Shown here one piece after another: positions 27,611-37,801 of a DNA stretch of 64,000 nt (position 1 is its first letter; the number at the start of each line of letters is the position of its first letter). The stretch is from assembly GCF_009765445.1 (NCBI RefSeq), contig NZ_WHOY01000031.1, positions 2,711,683 through 2,775,682 of the forward strand, written 5' to 3'. Both the position numbers and the translations under genes were made by a program. The DNA comes from Pantoea sp. BAV 3049 (GTDB lineage Bacteria > Pseudomonadota > Gammaproteobacteria > Enterobacterales > Enterobacteriaceae). The notes beneath the pieces were generated by a model, which did not search any database, had not been told where the DNA came from, and saw only the letters and a program-made list of their open reading frames with translations.

Positions 27611-29263
27611 TCAGCTGACAGCGCTGATCAGCGCGTTAAAGATTGTGCTGGCAGTCTGGATCACCTGAGCATTCGCGGTGTAGTACTGCTGGTAGCGGGT
27701 CAGGTTGCCGTATTCTTCATCCAGGTTAACACCCGATATGGACTGCTGCTGATTGGTCAGCTGCGTCACGACGTTACTCTGGGTGGTGCTGGTTGTTTCC
27801 AGAGTGCTGGTTTTGTTACCGATATTCGCCACCATGCTGGCATAAGCCTGAGTCAGGGTGCTGGCTCCGCCAATGACCTTTTTGGTCTGCAAATCCAGCA
27901 GCGACTGCGCATTGGTGTTATCGCTCACACCATCATCGGCACCGGCGGCAGCAACTTTAGCTTCGTCAGTGATATTGACGTTCATATTGCCGATGACGTC
28001 AGCCACCGGTTTCACCAGGAAACTGTCTTTAGTCTGCGGTGTACCGCCCAGGGTCACCTGCAATCCGTCAAAGCTGAGAGTTGAGTTACCGGACGCATCC
28101 GTACCTGAGGTGGCAGAAATTGAAGCGTTATCCGACAGGCGGGTCACGTTCCAGTTGGTGCCGTCGTAACTCACTTTATAGTTGGATGCCTGCACCTGGC
28201 TGGCATCGGTCACGGCAGCAGTCATCGATGCCGTACCTTTATTCGTGGTGTTGATCGTTACTGAAGGGCTGCCATAGCTGAAGAAAGCTTCTCCCGCATC
28301 ACCGTTGGAGTCATAGCCCGCTTCGTGCTGGGCGTTGAAGCTGCTCGCCAGACCCAACGCCATCTGTCCCAGCTGATTGCGGGTGTTATCCAGATCGGTG
28401 CGGAAGGCCAGCAGACCGCCCAGCGAACCGGTGGTGAGCAATTTCTCAGGAATTTCAGTGGTCGCACCGGTAGTTTTATCCACCGTGGCGACGGTGGTCC
28501 GGGTTGGATCGGCGCTGGAAGGCACTGCAGCGAGAGTGTTGTAGCTGTCACCCTGCACCAGGCTGATACCGTTGCCGATAGTGATGTTATAGCTGCCACC
28601 GTCCTGCTGGCTGACGGAAACGCCGACCAGCTGGTTCAGGTTGCTGACCAGTTGATCACGCTGATCCAGCAGAGCATTTGGCGCACTGCCGTCGCCCGCG
28701 CCTTTCAGCTTGGCAATCTGCTGGTTAACGTTAGCGATCTGCTTGGCGTAACCATTGATCTGATCCACCGTGGAGGTGACAGAAGTATTCAGGCTGCTGT
28801 CCAGGTTTTTCAGATAAGTATCCGTCACCTGGAACTGGTTAACCAGGCCATTCGCCTGTCCCAGTACGGCCTGGCGTGCGGAAGGATCGTCCGCGTTGCT
28901 CACCAGCGTCTGGATCGAGGAGAAGAAGTCCTGCATGTTGGTCGACAGCGTGTTGGTGGTGCTGGAGAACATATCATCAATATTCGACAGCTGACTGTAC
29001 TGCGTGGTCATCGCGCTGGACATGGTGCTGGCAGAGCGCAGCTGGTTGGTGATGAACGCATCGTATTCACGGTTAACGCTGGCAACGGAAACGCCGTTAC
29101 CGTAGTAGTTAGTCCCGCTCAGCGTACTGTTGGCCTGGGCAAGGATAGTGGTCTGACGTGAATAGCCGGCCACGCTGTAATTACTGATGTTGTTACCGGT
29201 GGTATTCAACGCAGCCGAGGCGGCGTTTATCCCGCTTAAAGCGGTATTAATTAAGTTAGACAT
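27611..29263 (-). CDS. flgK: Flagellar hook-associated protein 1
   Basis: First hook-filament junction protein. The 550-residue protein begins MSNLINTALSGINAASAALN and has the axial-protein signature NTTGNNISNYSVAGYSRQT near residue 20, and the C-terminal GVNLDEEYGNLTRYQQYYTANAQVI typical of FlgK. E. coli FlgK is 547 residues. A sigma-28-type promoter lies about 90-115 bp upstream, so flgKL can be expressed as a class 3 unit as well as from the flgB operon. Confidence 0.97.
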   Translation of the reverse strand: MSNLINTALSGINAASAALNTTGNNISNYSVAGYSRQTTILAQANSTLSGTNYYGNGVSVASVNREYDAFITNQLRSASTMSSAMTTQYSQLSNIDDMFSSTTNTLSTNMQDFFSSIQTLVSNADDPSARQAVLGQANGLVNQFQVTDTYLKNLDSSLNTSVTSTVDQINGYAKQIANVNQQIAKLKGAGDGSAPNALLDQRDQLVSNLNQLVGVSVSQQDGGSYNITIGNGISLVQGDSYNTLAAVPSSADPTRTTVATVDKTTGATTEIPEKLLTTGSLGGLLAFRTDLDNTRNQLGQMALGLASSFNAQHEAGYDSNGDAGEAFFSYGSPSVTINTTNKGTASMTAAVTDASQVQASNYKVSYDGTNWNVTRLSDNASISATSGTDASGNSTLSFDGLQVTLGGTPQTKDSFLVKPVADVIGNMNVNITDEAKVAAAGADDGVSDNTNAQSLLDLQTKKVIGGASTLTQAYASMVANIGNKTSTLETTSTTQSNVVTQLTNQQQSISGVNLDEEYGNLTRYQQYYTANAQVIQTASTIFNALISAVS

Positions 29264-29351
29264 GTCGGTTCCTTTTTAACCCTGACTCAGCACGGGCCGG
29301 CATTAACAATCGGTTGCCGGTCTGCTTTAACACAAATCCGGCCTGTAACAG

Positions 29352-29378
29352 TTATCGGTTCAACCGGGACAAACTTGA
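29352..29378 (-). promoter_or_regulatory. Sigma-28 (FliA) promoter of flgKL
   Basis: On the minus strand TCAAGTTT (29378-29371), 11 bases, ACCGATAA (29359-29352). The consensus is TAAAGTTT-N11-GCCGATAA, so there is one mismatch in each box and the spacer is exact. It lies in the gap between flgJ and flgK, where the class 3 flgK promoter is expected. Confidence 0.8.
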
Positions 29379-29386
29379 GCGATAAA

Positions 29387-30325
29387 TCAGAACAAATCGC
29401 CAATATCCTGGGAGTAAGCTTTGACCACTTTTTCCCCCATGCTTTTGAATTGCTGAATCATTCCTACCAGCTTCTGCGCGTACTTCGGATCGGTAGCATA
29501 ACCCGCTGCCTGCAAGGCTTTAGCGCCCTGCTCAGGGGTTGCTGCCGTGGTCACCGCGGAGTAGCGCGGGTTATTGCCGATCAGTTTGACGTAATCATTC
29601 AGCGCATCGAAATAGGAGTCATAAACGCGGAATTTAGCCTTCACTTTTACCGCCTGGCCATTTTCATATTCCGTGGTCATCACTTCGGTGGTTTTACCCT
29701 GCCAGTTACCCGTCGCCTTGATGCCAAACACGTTGTAACTCGGTTTGCCCTGGGCAGTGAGGATCTGACGTTGTCCCCAGCCTGATTCCAGCGCGGCCTG
29801 AGCGAGGATCAGGTGATGGGGAATGCCGCTTTCCGCACTCGCCATCTGCGCAGGTTGCGAGAGCTGAGCGATAAAATCGCTGCTGTCACCGCTCAGAGGC
29901 GTATCGGCTGAAGGAAGGCGGGGCACGGCTTTGCGCACCACCTGTTCCATAGCCAGCGGGGGCAACGTGTTGATAAAGTTCCTGTCGAGCAGCATCGGCA
30001 CGGTTCCGGCTTTTTCATCCGGTACCTGTGCCTGCTCCATCTGCTTGACCATCATGTCGGCCAGCCCCAGTCCTTTGGCCGCAATCTGCTGCCCAATCTG
30101 CTGATCGTACATCGAGGTGTAGAGCCTGGTTTGATCGTTGCTCAGCAGACCATCCTGCGGCAACGCCTGGCGCATGCTCTTCAACATCATCTGTACAAAC
30201 ATCCCTTCCACCTGTTTTGCCACTTCCCGCGCATGCGCTTTCGGGTCTTTGCTGGCTTCACGTTTCAGGTTGTTGAGTGAGCGGCTGTCGTAAGCTGCAT
30301 TCATCAGAGACTGGGTATCACTCAT
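29387..30325 (-). CDS. flgJ: Flagellar rod assembly protein / muramidase FlgJ
   Basis: Bifunctional periplasmic protein. The N-terminal rod-capping (Rod-binding) domain (about residues 1-150) includes EGMFVQMMLKSMRQALP. The C-terminal GH73 glucosaminidase (about 160-312) opens a hole in peptidoglycan for the rod; its catalytic glutamate is in LILAQAALESGWGQR. Length 312 matches E. coli (313). It overlaps flgI by one base at its start. Confidence 0.97.
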   Translation of the reverse strand: MSDTQSLMNAAYDSRSLNNLKREASKDPKAHAREVAKQVEGMFVQMMLKSMRQALPQDGLLSNDQTRLYTSMYDQQIGQQIAAKGLGLADMMVKQMEQAQVPDEKAGTVPMLLDRNFINTLPPLAMEQVVRKAVPRLPSADTPLSGDSSDFIAQLSQPAQMASAESGIPHHLILAQAALESGWGQRQILTAQGKPSYNVFGIKATGNWQGKTTEVMTTEYENGQAVKVKAKFRVYDSYFDALNDYVKLIGNNPRYSAVTTAATPEQGAKALQAAGYATDPKYAQKLVGMIQQFKSMGEKVVKAYSQDIGDLF

Positions 30326-31428
30326 CAGATTATTTCCAGTTTGGCGTGCAGGCAGCCTGCACTCTGCATTGACTGCAGGATGGACATCAGGTCGATTGGC
30401 GTCGCCCCCAGCGCGTTCAGCGCACGCACCACACTGTTCAGGTTGGCGCTGGCATTAACGCTTTGCAGCGATCCCCCGCTCTGGCGCAGGTCAATCTGCG
30501 TCTGCGGCGTCACCACAGTCTGTCCACCGGCAAACGGCGTGTTCGGCTGGCTGACGTTCTGCGACTGGTTGACGGTAACCGACAGGTTGCCCTGAGCAAT
30601 CGCACAGGAGCTGAGCATCACTTCACGGTTCATCACTACCGAGCCGGTACGTGAGTTGATAATCACTTTCGCATCCTGAATCGGCACGGACACGTCAATG
30701 TTCTGGATATCAGCCAGCAGACGCACTTGTGAGGTACTGTTGGCGGAAACCTGCACCTGCACGGTACGGCCATCAATTGCCTGCGCAGAACCGTAGCCAC
30801 TGCGCGCGTTGATAGCGTCGGCGATACGCTGCGCCATGCTGAAATCTTCATCGTTCAGGAACAGGTTAAGCACGTTGCTGGTGCCAAAGTTGTTAGGCAG
30901 TTCACGCTCAATGGTCGCGCCGCCGGTAATGCGGCCGCCGTTTACCTGGTTAACCGTCACGCTGCTGCCACCGGCAGAAGCTCCGGCCCCCCCCACGAGA
31001 ATGTTACCCTGCGCCAGCGCATAGACCTGGTTATCCACGCCTTTCAGCGGGGTCATCAGCAGCGTACCGCCGCGCAGGCTTTTGGCGTTCCCCATCGAGG
31101 AAACGACCACGTCAATCACCTGCCCCTGACGCCCAAATGCGGGCAGTTTTCCGGTGACCATCACTGCCGCCACGTTTTTCAGCTGCATGTTAGTCCCGCT
31201 CGGGACGGTAATGCCCAGCTGGGACAACATGTTGTTAAGGCTCTGAGTGGTAAAAGGCGTCTGGGTTGTCTGGTCACCGGAACCGTCCAGTCCCACCACC
31301 AGACCGTAACCGATCAGGGAGTTATCCCGCACGCCGCCGACAGTTGTCAGGTCGCGAATGCGGTCTGCATTCGCCAGCGTGCTGACAGAAGCAAGCAGCA
31401 GCAGGGTGAGTTGAAGAATTCTACGCAT
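30325..31428 (-). CDS. flgI: Flagellar P-ring protein
   Basis: Forms the periplasmic P ring, the bushing in the peptidoglycan layer. The 367-residue precursor has a signal peptide ([13 protein letters not shown], cleavage about residue 21) and the family motifs [15 protein letters not shown] and [15 protein letters not shown]. Assembly needs the chaperone FlgA, encoded at the far end of the cluster. It follows flgH by 9 bp. Length is like E. coli FlgI (365). Confidence 0.97.
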   Translation of the reverse strand: MRRILQLTLLLLASVSTLANADRIRDLTTVGGVRDNSLIGYGLVVGLDGSGDQTTQTPFTTQSLNNMLSQLGITVPSGTNMQLKNVAAVMVTGKLPAFGRQGQVIDVVVSSMGNAKSLRGGTLLMTPLKGVDNQVYALAQGNILVGGAGASAGGSSVTVNQVNGGRITGGATIERELPNNFGTSNVLNLFLNDEDFSMAQRIADAINARSGYGSAQAIDGRTVQVQVSANSTSQVRLLADIQNIDVSVPIQDAKVIINSRTGSVVMNREVMLSSCAIAQGNLSVTVNQSQNVSQPNTPFAGGQTVVTPQTQIDLRQSGGSLQSVNASANLNSVVRALNALGATPIDLMSILQSMQSAGCLHAKLEII

Positions 31429-31437
31429 AGTAACCTC

Positions 31438-32139
31438 TTAGAATGGTGACAGGTTCAGGAAGAACCGTTGCAGCCAGCCCATCGTCTGTGCCTCATTGAT
31501 ATAGCCGTTGCCGACGTATTCAATGCGGGCATCCGCCACCTGGGTCGAAACCACGCTGTTGCTACCGCTGATGGTGCGTGGGTTAACCACGCCCGAGAAA
31601 CGGATGAATTCCGTACCCTGGTTAATCTCAATCTGTTTCTCACCAACCACTTTCAGGTTGCCGTTTGGCAATACCTGATTCACGGTAACGGTGATGGTGC
31701 CGGTAAAGGTGTTGTTCGCCGTAGCGCCACCCTTACCTGCAAAGGTATTTTTGCCGCTGCCATCCAGCGTGGCTTTATCACCACCCAGCAGGCCGGTCAG
31801 CGCACTTGGCACAGCGGTCAGACCCACTGTGGCGCTGCCATCACGTCCGGCAGACGCGGTTGAACTCTTACTGGCACTGACGTTTTCCTGCAGGGTAATG
31901 GTCAGCGTATCGCCAATGTTACGTGGGCGACGATCCTCGAACAGCGGCTGATAGCCGTAGTTCATCGGCATGATGCCCTGAAAAATGGAGCCATTAACCA
32001 CCGGCGGCGAAGCAGGCAGCGGCTGGGCCGTTGTCGAGCCTTCGACCAGTGGCTTACGTGGAACTAAAGCACAACCGTTAAGCGTCAGGAGCAGCATGGC
32101 TACCAACAAACGTCCAGGCATTGAGATTTGCTTCGCCAT
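31438..32139 (-). CDS. flgH: Flagellar L-ring lipoprotein
   Basis: Outer-membrane lipoprotein that forms the L ring. The 233-residue precursor has a signal ending LNGC (lipidated cysteine about residue 23), and the conserved [21 protein letters not shown] and [23 protein letters not shown]. Length equals E. coli FlgH (232) within one residue. Its position between flgG and flgI is as expected. Confidence 0.97.
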   Translation of the reverse strand: MAKQISMPGRLLVAMLLLTLNGCALVPRKPLVEGSTTAQPLPASPPVVNGSIFQGIMPMNYGYQPLFEDRRPRNIGDTLTITLQENVSASKSSTASAGRDGSATVGLTAVPSALTGLLGGDKATLDGSGKNTFAGKGGATANNTFTGTITVTVNQVLPNGNLKVVGEKQIEINQGTEFIRFSGVVNPRTISGSNSVVSTQVADARIEYVGNGYINEAQTMGWLQRFFLNLSPF

Positions 32140-32214
32140 GGAATCACTACCTTTAATAATCAGAAGGTCTTTTATTAAGGGCCGGGCGAACCCGGCTGGT
32201 TTACATTACTGCGA

Positions 32215-32997
32215 TTACAGCTGAGTCAGCTTGGCCAGCATCTGATCGGAAGTGCTGATTGCCTTACTGTTGATCTCATACGCGCGCTGGGTCTGGATCA
32301 TGCTGACCAGCTCTTCCGCCACGTTGACGTTTGAAGTTTCGACATAGCCCTGGTACAACAGGCCCGCGCCGTTGTTACCTGGGGTGCTGTCAGTTGGCGC
32401 ACCGGAAGCCTGAGTTTCCTGGTAGAGGTTTTCACCTTTACTTTCCAGACCTGCGTCGTTGATAAAGGTGCTCAGCGTCAGCTGACCAACCTGCACCGGC
32501 TGGGTCTGCCCCTGCTGGGTTACGCTGACCACGCCGTCACGACCGATGGTCATGCTCAGGGCGTTGGCAGGAATGGTAATGGCAGGCTGCACCGGGAAGC
32601 CGCCGTTGGTGACCAGTTGTCCATTCTGATCGGTCTGGAACGAACCGTCACGGGTATAGGCCAGCGTGCCATCCGGCATCTGCACCTGGAAGTAACCCTG
32701 CCCGCTGATCGCCACGTCTTTCGAGGAGTCAGTTTTGTTCAGGTTACCCTGAGTGTGCAGGCGCTCGGTGGCGACCGGACGGGTACCGGTACCCAGTTGC
32801 ATACCAGAAGGTAAGTTAGTCTGTTCGGATGACTGCGCACCCGGCTGGCGGATAGTCTGATACATCAGGTCTTCGAACACCGCACGCTGACGTTTAAAGC
32901 CGTTGGTGCTGACGTTGGCCAGGTTGTTCGAGATGACATCCATATTGGTTTGCTGGGCGTCAAGACCGGTTTTGGCAATCCATAAAGAACGGATCAT
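32215..32997 (-). CDS. flgG: Flagellar distal rod protein
   Basis: Builds the distal rod that spans the periplasm. The 260-residue protein has the axial motif [18 protein letters not shown] then [17 protein letters not shown] near residue 24, and the C-terminal [20 protein letters not shown]. Length equals E. coli FlgG (260). It has no signal peptide because it is exported by the flagellar type III apparatus. Confidence 0.97.
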   Translation of the reverse strand: MIRSLWIAKTGLDAQQTNMDVISNNLANVSTNGFKRQRAVFEDLMYQTIRQPGAQSSEQTNLPSGMQLGTGTRPVATERLHTQGNLNKTDSSKDVAISGQGYFQVQMPDGTLAYTRDGSFQTDQNGQLVTNGGFPVQPAITIPANALSMTIGRDGVVSVTQQGQTQPVQVGQLTLSTFINDAGLESKGENLYQETQASGAPTDSTPGNNGAGLLYQGYVETSNVNVAEELVSMIQTQRAYEINSKAISTSDQMLAKLTQL

Positions 32998-33014
32998 AGA
33001 TTTTCCTCTTGCAC

Positions 33015-33770
33015 TTAGCTCAGTGACAGCAGCTGGTTAGCGCGTTGTTCATTCTGATCGACGCTGGAGATGACTTTCATCTGCATCTCAAAGCGGCGAG
33101 CGTTAGCGATCATATCGACCATGGTCTGCTCAGTTTTGACGTTGCTGCCTTCCAGCACGCCAGGCATCACCTGAATGGTCGGATCGTTTTGCAGGACGGC
33201 ACCGCGCTGTGCCTGAGCGCTCGCGGTGAGACGGAACAGCCCGTCATCGCCGCGAGTCACTTCTGAACCGGTGGCTTTCACCAGTTTCAGACGGCCCAAC
33301 TGGACAGTGGCATTCGGCGGATCGCCCGGATTCAGCGCGGTGATAGAACCGTCAGCAGCGATGGTGATTTCCGACCCCTGCGGCACGGCAATCGGGCCGC
33401 CGTCGCCGATCACCAGGTTGCCCTGGACGGTCAGTTGCCCTGCCGGGTTCAGTTCCATGTTGCCGTTTCGGGTATAAGCCTCGGAACCATCGGGGGCACG
33501 CACCGTCAGCCAGCCGTCCTGACGGACAGCCACATCCAGTGGGCGCTCGGTGTAGTCCATCGGCCCCGGGGTCATATCGGCACCGGGCGTGGACGCCGTC
33601 ACCAGCGTGCGCGTTGGCAGAGAAAGCCCTTCCACCGGCACCGCACGCAGCGCATTAAGCTGCGCACGAAAGCCAGGTGTAGAGGCATTGGCGAGGTTGC
33701 TCGCCGTCACTGCCTGCTGTTCGAGGGTCTGACTGGCAGCCCCCATTGCGGTATATATCGCGTGATCCAT
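33015..33770 (-). CDS. flgF: Flagellar proximal rod protein FlgF
   Basis: Proximal rod component, 251 residues as in E. coli. It begins [20 protein letters not shown], has the axial motif [21 protein letters not shown], and the C-terminal [21 protein letters not shown]. It starts 21 bp after flgE and ends 17 bp before flgG. Confidence 0.96.
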   Translation of the reverse strand: MDHAIYTAMGAASQTLEQQAVTASNLANASTPGFRAQLNALRAVPVEGLSLPTRTLVTASTPGADMTPGPMDYTERPLDVAVRQDGWLTVRAPDGSEAYTRNGNMELNPAGQLTVQGNLVIGDGGPIAVPQGSEITIAADGSITALNPGDPPNATVQLGRLKLVKATGSEVTRGDDGLFRLTASAQAQRGAVLQNDPTIQVMPGVLEGSNVKTEQTMVDMIANARRFEMQMKVISSVDQNEQRANQLLSLS

Positions 33771-33791
33771 AAGACGATCCTGTTAGCCGTA

Positions 33792-35021
33792 TTAGCGCAG
33801 GTTGACCAGGGTGTTGAGGATCTGGTCCTGAGTTTTGATGGTCTGGGCGTTAGACTGATAGTTACGCTGTGCCACAATCATGTTCACCAGCTCTTTACTC
33901 AGGTCGACGTTGGAGGACTCCACCGCGCCTGCAGTCAGGGTGCCGAGGTTACCGGTGCCCGCCAGACCGACCAGCGCCTGACCGGAAGAGTTGGTCGCAG
34001 ACCACACGTTATTGCCTTTAGACTTCAGGCCTTCCGGGTTAGCGAAGTTAGCCAGCGCGATCTGTCCCAGAGTCTGGGTCTGTTCGTTGGAGTAGTTGCC
34101 AACCACAGTACCGTCGTTGTTGATCTGGTAGCTGGTCAGGTCACCCGGCTTGTAACCGTTCTGAGTCGGGTTACCAAAGGTGCTGGTGCCGGTGTTCTGC
34201 TGCTGGCTGCCCGCCAGATTCAGAGTGAACGAGCTTGGCGCTGAACCGTTCAGGGTCGCCATGCTGATGGTCTGGGTGGCTGAAGAGGTCAGCTGACCGC
34301 TGCTGTTGAAGGTCATATCCCAGGTACCGGCACTGGCTCCGGTGCTTGAATCCACGGCCTGTACGTTCCAGGTCGTGGTCGGGTTAGTCGGATCAGTGGT
34401 GGAGTCGGTAGCGCCCTTCACGAAGTACAGGTTGATGGTGTGTTCGTTACCCAGCGAGTCATAGGTGGTCATTGACGCTTTGCTGTTGTAGGTATCCACA
34501 TTGGCAGAGTCGAACGGCGTGGTAGCTGGCGTGCTGTCGGTCGAGTTCAGGTTGGCAGTAATCGCCGCAGTGGTGGTCGCTTTAGCTGGCATCGCCGCAT
34601 CCGGGATACTCAGACCCACGGGGTTAGCACCGGTCTGTACGGTCGGTGGCGTGCCGGTTGCCGGGTAGCCCGTCAGCTGCAGGCCATCGGCGTTAACGAT
34701 ATTACGGTTAGCGTCCAGAGTGAACTGGCCGTTACGGCTGTAGTAAACCGCACCGCTGGTGTCGGTCATACGGAAAAAACCTGACTGGCTGATTGCCACG
34801 TCCAGGCCACGGCTGGTGGAAGTGGTGGTGCCGTCGCCAAAGTCCTGAGTCACCGCAGCCACCTTAACGCCCAGACCCACTTTAGAGTCGGCGAACATAT
34901 CAGCGAAAGAAACGGTCGCGGATTTAAAACCAACGGTCGCGGAGTTGGCGATGTTGTTACCGATCACGTCAAGGTTACTGGAGGCGGCGTTTAAGCCACT
35001 GACTGCCTGAGAAAATGCCAT
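33792..35021 (-). CDS. flgE: Flagellar hook protein
   Basis: Subunit of the curved hook that acts as universal joint. The 409-residue protein begins MAFSQAVSGLNAASSNLDV with GNNIANSATVGFKSATVSF, and ends with VDLSKELVNMIVAQRNYQS, the paired terminal regions of the hook core. The Ser/Thr-rich middle forms the outer domains and is the part that varies between species. E. coli FlgE is 402 residues. FlgD (next gene) is its assembly cap. Confidence 0.97.
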   Translation of the reverse strand: MAFSQAVSGLNAASSNLDVIGNNIANSATVGFKSATVSFADMFADSKVGLGVKVAAVTQDFGDGTTTSTSRGLDVAISQSGFFRMTDTSGAVYYSRNGQFTLDANRNIVNADGLQLTGYPATGTPPTVQTGANPVGLSIPDAAMPAKATTTAAITANLNSTDSTPATTPFDSANVDTYNSKASMTTYDSLGNEHTINLYFVKGATDSTTDPTNPTTTWNVQAVDSSTGASAGTWDMTFNSSGQLTSSATQTISMATLNGSAPSSFTLNLAGSQQQNTGTSTFGNPTQNGYKPGDLTSYQINNDGTVVGNYSNEQTQTLGQIALANFANPEGLKSKGNNVWSATNSSGQALVGLAGTGNLGTLTAGAVESSNVDLSKELVNMIVAQRNYQSNAQTIKTQDQILNTLVNLR

Positions 35022-35049
35022 GTGTAAACTCCTGAAAAAGGGGGATTAG

Positions 35050-35721
35050 TTAAATAATCTGACGAACGTTTGCTACGGTGGTCGTACCCATCGTGCCGAG
35101 GTCTAAAACGGCACCGCTGGTGTCGTTAGTTACCCCATTAACCAGCGCATAGTTCAGTGGCTGCGCAACCAGTTGACCGGTAGCATTGCTCGCACTGAGC
35201 GAGACGGAATACTTCCCGTCGGCTGCGGTGGTGCCATCTGCCTGCGAACCATCCCATGAGAAGGTATGCACGCCTGAGCTGAGGGCACCCAGGTTGATGG
35301 TTTGCACCACCTTGCCTGATGAATCGGAAATCGTGGCGGTGGTCGCCGTGGAGGCCTGCTCCAGGCTTACGCCAAATGGCGTGGTCTGGCTGCTGCCCAC
35401 CAGGATCTGGGAACCATCAACCATCACACCATGGCCGATCAGCGTGGAAGCCTGCAGAGACTGTCCGCTGGTGATCTGACCGGAAATAGACCCTAATGTG
35501 GTATTGAGTTTTTCAATGCCGCTCAGGGTATTGATCTGCGCCAGCTGGGTAGTCAGCTGACTGTTATCCATCGGATTTGTCGGGTCCTGGTTCTGTAACT
35601 GGGTGACCAGCAGCGTCAGGAACTGACTTTGCAGGTCTGCGGACGACGTATCGGAAGTCGACGACGTGGTGGTAATCGCCGTGTTATCCGTTGACTCATT
35701 AACGCCTACGGTAATGCCCAT
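35050..35721 (-). CDS. flgD: Hook assembly scaffold FlgD
   Basis: Cap on which hook subunits polymerise; it is removed when the hook is finished. The 223-residue protein has the conserved QFLTLLVTQLQNQDPTNPMDNSQ (given here as its key region, about residues 31-53) and a C-terminal FlgD Ig-like/Tudor-like domain with FSWDGSQADGTTAADGKYS. E. coli FlgD is 231 residues. It lies between flgC and flgE. Confidence 0.95.
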   Translation of the reverse strand: MGITVGVNESTDNTAITTTSSTSDTSSADLQSQFLTLLVTQLQNQDPTNPMDNSQLTTQLAQINTLSGIEKLNTTLGSISGQITSGQSLQASTLIGHGVMVDGSQILVGSSQTTPFGVSLEQASTATTATISDSSGKVVQTINLGALSSGVHTFSWDGSQADGTTAADGKYSVSLSASNATGQLVAQPLNYALVNGVTNDTSGAVLDLGTMGTTTVANVRQII

Positions 35722-35732
35722 TGACCTTCTCC

Positions 35733-36137
35733 TTATTGACCCATCGTCAGGGTTTTCATCATCATTTGTTTAACGGTGTTCAACACCTCGACGTTGGCCT
35801 GGTAGCTGCGCGACGCGGACATGGTGTTAACCGTCTCCCCGACCACATCAACGTTGGGCATCTTCACATAGCCTTTAGCGTCGGCCATTGGATTGCCCGG
35901 TTCGTAAACCAGTTTTGCGGGGGTCGGATCATCAACCACCTGCGCCACACGAACGCCACCGGTAGGTGAGCCTGGCGATGCCATGGTCTGGAAAACCACC
36001 TGCTTGGCCACGTAAGGCTGACCGTCAGGACCGGTCACGCTGTCGGCGTTGGCCAGGTTACTGGCAGCCACGTTCAGACGCTGCGACTGGGCGTTCATCG
36101 CCGATCCGGCGATATCAAAAATATTCAGAAGTGCCAT
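35733..36137 (-). CDS. flgC: Flagellar proximal rod protein FlgC
   Basis: Proximal rod subunit, 134 residues as in E. coli. It begins [20 protein letters not shown], has the axial motif [16 protein letters not shown], and ends with [20 protein letters not shown]. It follows flgB by 3 bp. Confidence 0.96.
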   Translation of the reverse strand: MALLNIFDIAGSAMNAQSQRLNVAASNLANADSVTGPDGQPYVAKQVVFQTMASPGSPTGGVRVAQVVDDPTPAKLVYEPGNPMADAKGYVKMPNVDVVGETVNTMSASRSYQANVEVLNTVKQMMMKTLTMGQ

Positions 36138-36140
36138 AAA

Positions 36141-36554
36141 TTATTGCCCCTGTAGCACGGACATCATGCTCTTGATCTGCCCGCTGATAACGGTCAGATC
36201 CGTCTGGTATTTCAGGCTGTTGTCCGCGAACTGCGTACGTTCCCGGTCCATATCAACCGTGTTGCCGTCTGCAGACGGCTGATCCGGAACCCGATACATC
36301 AGGTCCATGGATGCCGGCTGAAGTGATTCCGCTGGAATATGGCGATTTGAAGTAACCGCCAACTGCAGACCCGATCCCTGCGCCCGCCCCTGCTCCATCA
36401 CCTTCTGCATCTGGCTGGCAAAATCGATATCGCGAGCCTGATAGCCGGGTGTATCCGCGTTGGCGATGTTAGACGCCAGGATTTCCTGCCGCTGGGCACG
36501 CAGGTTCAACGCTTCGGTGTTAAACCGCAGTGCTGCGTCGAGTTTGTCGAGCAT
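36141..36554 (-). CDS. flgB: Flagellar proximal rod protein FlgB
   Basis: Proximal rod subunit, 137 residues. It begins [20 protein letters not shown] with the axial motif [19 protein letters not shown]. It is the first gene of the minus-strand flgBCDEFGHIJ(KL) operon; the class 2 promoter should be in the 159-bp gap before the divergent flgA. Confidence 0.96.
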   Translation of the reverse strand: MLDKLDAALRFNTEALNLRAQRQEILASNIANADTPGYQARDIDFASQMQKVMEQGRAQGSGLQLAVTSNRHIPAESLQPASMDLMYRVPDQPSADGNTVDMDRERTQFADNSLKYQTDLTVISGQIKSMMSVLQGQ

Positions 36555-36713
36555 GCTTCCTCCGCAAAATGAAAATTCAGAGCTGACAGCATAATCTCGG
36601 GGGGGAAAGTGTTATCGTCGGAATAGCGCTAAAAAGCGTCGCTAATTTGCGCCTTGACCCCGCAGGCTCACGAGTAGAATCGTCGCCATGTTTTCAATAA
36701 CTGAGATGAGAAG
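36555..36713. promoter_or_regulatory. Divergent flgB/flgA promoter region
   Basis: The 159-bp gap between two divergent flagellar operons. In E. coli and Salmonella the class 2 promoters here are activated by FlhDC. I could not delimit the FlhDC boxes by eye, so only the region is marked. Confidence 0.5.
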
Positions 36714-37382
36714 ATGCGTGGGTTAACCTTTCTGGTCGCCGGCCTGTTGAGCCTGGTGACTCTGTCAGCCAGTGCGGGCGATCTGACCGCACAACTCAGT
36801 CAATTTTTTAAATCGCGCTATGGGGAATCCGGCCAGAGTGCCGATACCCTGAAAGTGGTGGTGAAAACCCCACAGTCGCAGTGGCCCGGCTGTGAAGCAC
36901 CACAATTTTCCCTGCCGGGTAATAGCCGGATGTGGGGCAACATGAGCGTGGCCGCCAACTGCGACCAGAACCGCCGCTACCTGCAGGTTGAAGTGCAGGT
37001 CACCGGCGATTACATTGTGGCCGCCCGTCAGGTTTCACGCGGAACAGCACTCACCGCTGCCGATGTGAAAGTTGAGCATGGTCGTCTGGATACGCTGCCT
37101 TCCCGCGCGGTAATGACCGCCGAAGAGATAACCGATGCGGTCGCGCTGCGTGATATCATTCCTGGACAGCCAATGACGCTGATGATGGTCCGCCAGCCAT
37201 GGCGCGTTAAAGCCGGTCAGAACGTGACGGTCACCGCCAGCGGTGACGGTTTTAATGTCTCAAGTGAGGGCCGTGCGATGAATAATGCCACTGCAGCCCA
37301 ACTGGTGAGGGTACGCATGAATTCCGGTCAGATAGTGAGCGGAAAAGTGGGCGCGGATGGGAATATTCTGATTACGCTGTAA
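36714..37382 (+). CDS. flgA: Flagellar P-ring assembly chaperone FlgA
   Basis: Periplasmic chaperone needed for FlgI assembly into the P ring. The 222-residue precursor has a Sec signal peptide (cleavage after SASA, about residue 21), a SAF-type domain with ALTAADVKVEHGRLD, and the C-terminal RVRMNSGQIVSGKVG. E. coli FlgA is 219 residues. It is divergent from flgB, and flgM and flgN follow on the same strand. Confidence 0.95.
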   Translation: MRGLTFLVAGLLSLVTLSASAGDLTAQLSQFFKSRYGESGQSADTLKVVVKTPQSQWPGCEAPQFSLPGNSRMWGNMSVAANCDQNRRYLQVEVQVTGDYIVAARQVSRGTALTAADVKVEHGRLDTLPSRAVMTAEEITDAVALRDIIPGQPMTLMMVRQPWRVKAGQNVTVTASGDGFNVSSEGRAMNNATAAQLVRVRMNSGQIVSGKVGADGNILITL

Positions 37383-37398
37383 AGGCCCTATAAAGACC

Positions 37399-37425
37399 TA
37401 AAGAAGGGTTCAGTTCTGCCGATAG
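37399..37425 (+). promoter_or_regulatory. Sigma-28 (FliA) promoter of flgMN
   Basis: TAAAGAAG (37399-37406), 11 bases, GCCGATAG (37418-37425). It fits the FliA consensus TAAAGTTT-N11-GCCGATAA with exact spacing. It lies about 70 bp before the flgM start, just after flgA. A second GCCGATAA at 37461-37468 has no matching -35 box. Confidence 0.85.
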
Positions 37426-37494
37426 TATGAATAACAGACGTAGTACACTTATTTTATCAGGCCGATAATTCGCCTGAGCATACAGGAGTCAGAT

Positions 37495-37797
37495 ATGAGC
37501 ATCGACAGAACTCAACCTATGAAACCGGCCGCCACCGTTCAGCCACGCGACACTTCCGATGCCGCAGCACCAAAGGCCCGTCAGGTCGAGTCCAAATCAG
37601 CAGGCACCGCTACGGCCACTCAGGTGGTCCTGAGCGGTGCACAGTCACAGCTGACCAAATCCAGCTCGCAGGACATTAATACCGCGCGCGTGGAACAACT
37701 TAAAACCGCCATCCGTAATGGCGAACTGAAAATGGATACCGGCAAAATCGCCGATGCCCTGATTCAGCAGGCAAAAGATTCCGTAGAAGGTAACTGA
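37495..37797 (+). CDS. flgM: Anti-sigma-28 factor FlgM
   Basis: Binds FliA (sigma-28) and blocks class 3 flagellar genes until the hook is complete, when FlgM is secreted. The 100-residue protein begins [12 protein letters not shown], has a disordered Ala/Ser/Thr-rich N-terminal half, and the sigma-binding C-terminal half with [22 protein letters not shown] and [13 protein letters not shown]. It is read from flgA and from its own sigma-28 promoter, giving feedback. Confidence 0.96.
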   Translation: MSIDRTQPMKPAATVQPRDTSDAAAPKARQVESKSAGTATATQVVLSGAQSQLTKSSSQDINTARVEQLKTAIRNGELKMDTGKIADALIQQAKDSVEGN

Positions 37798-37801
37798 GTA
37801 A

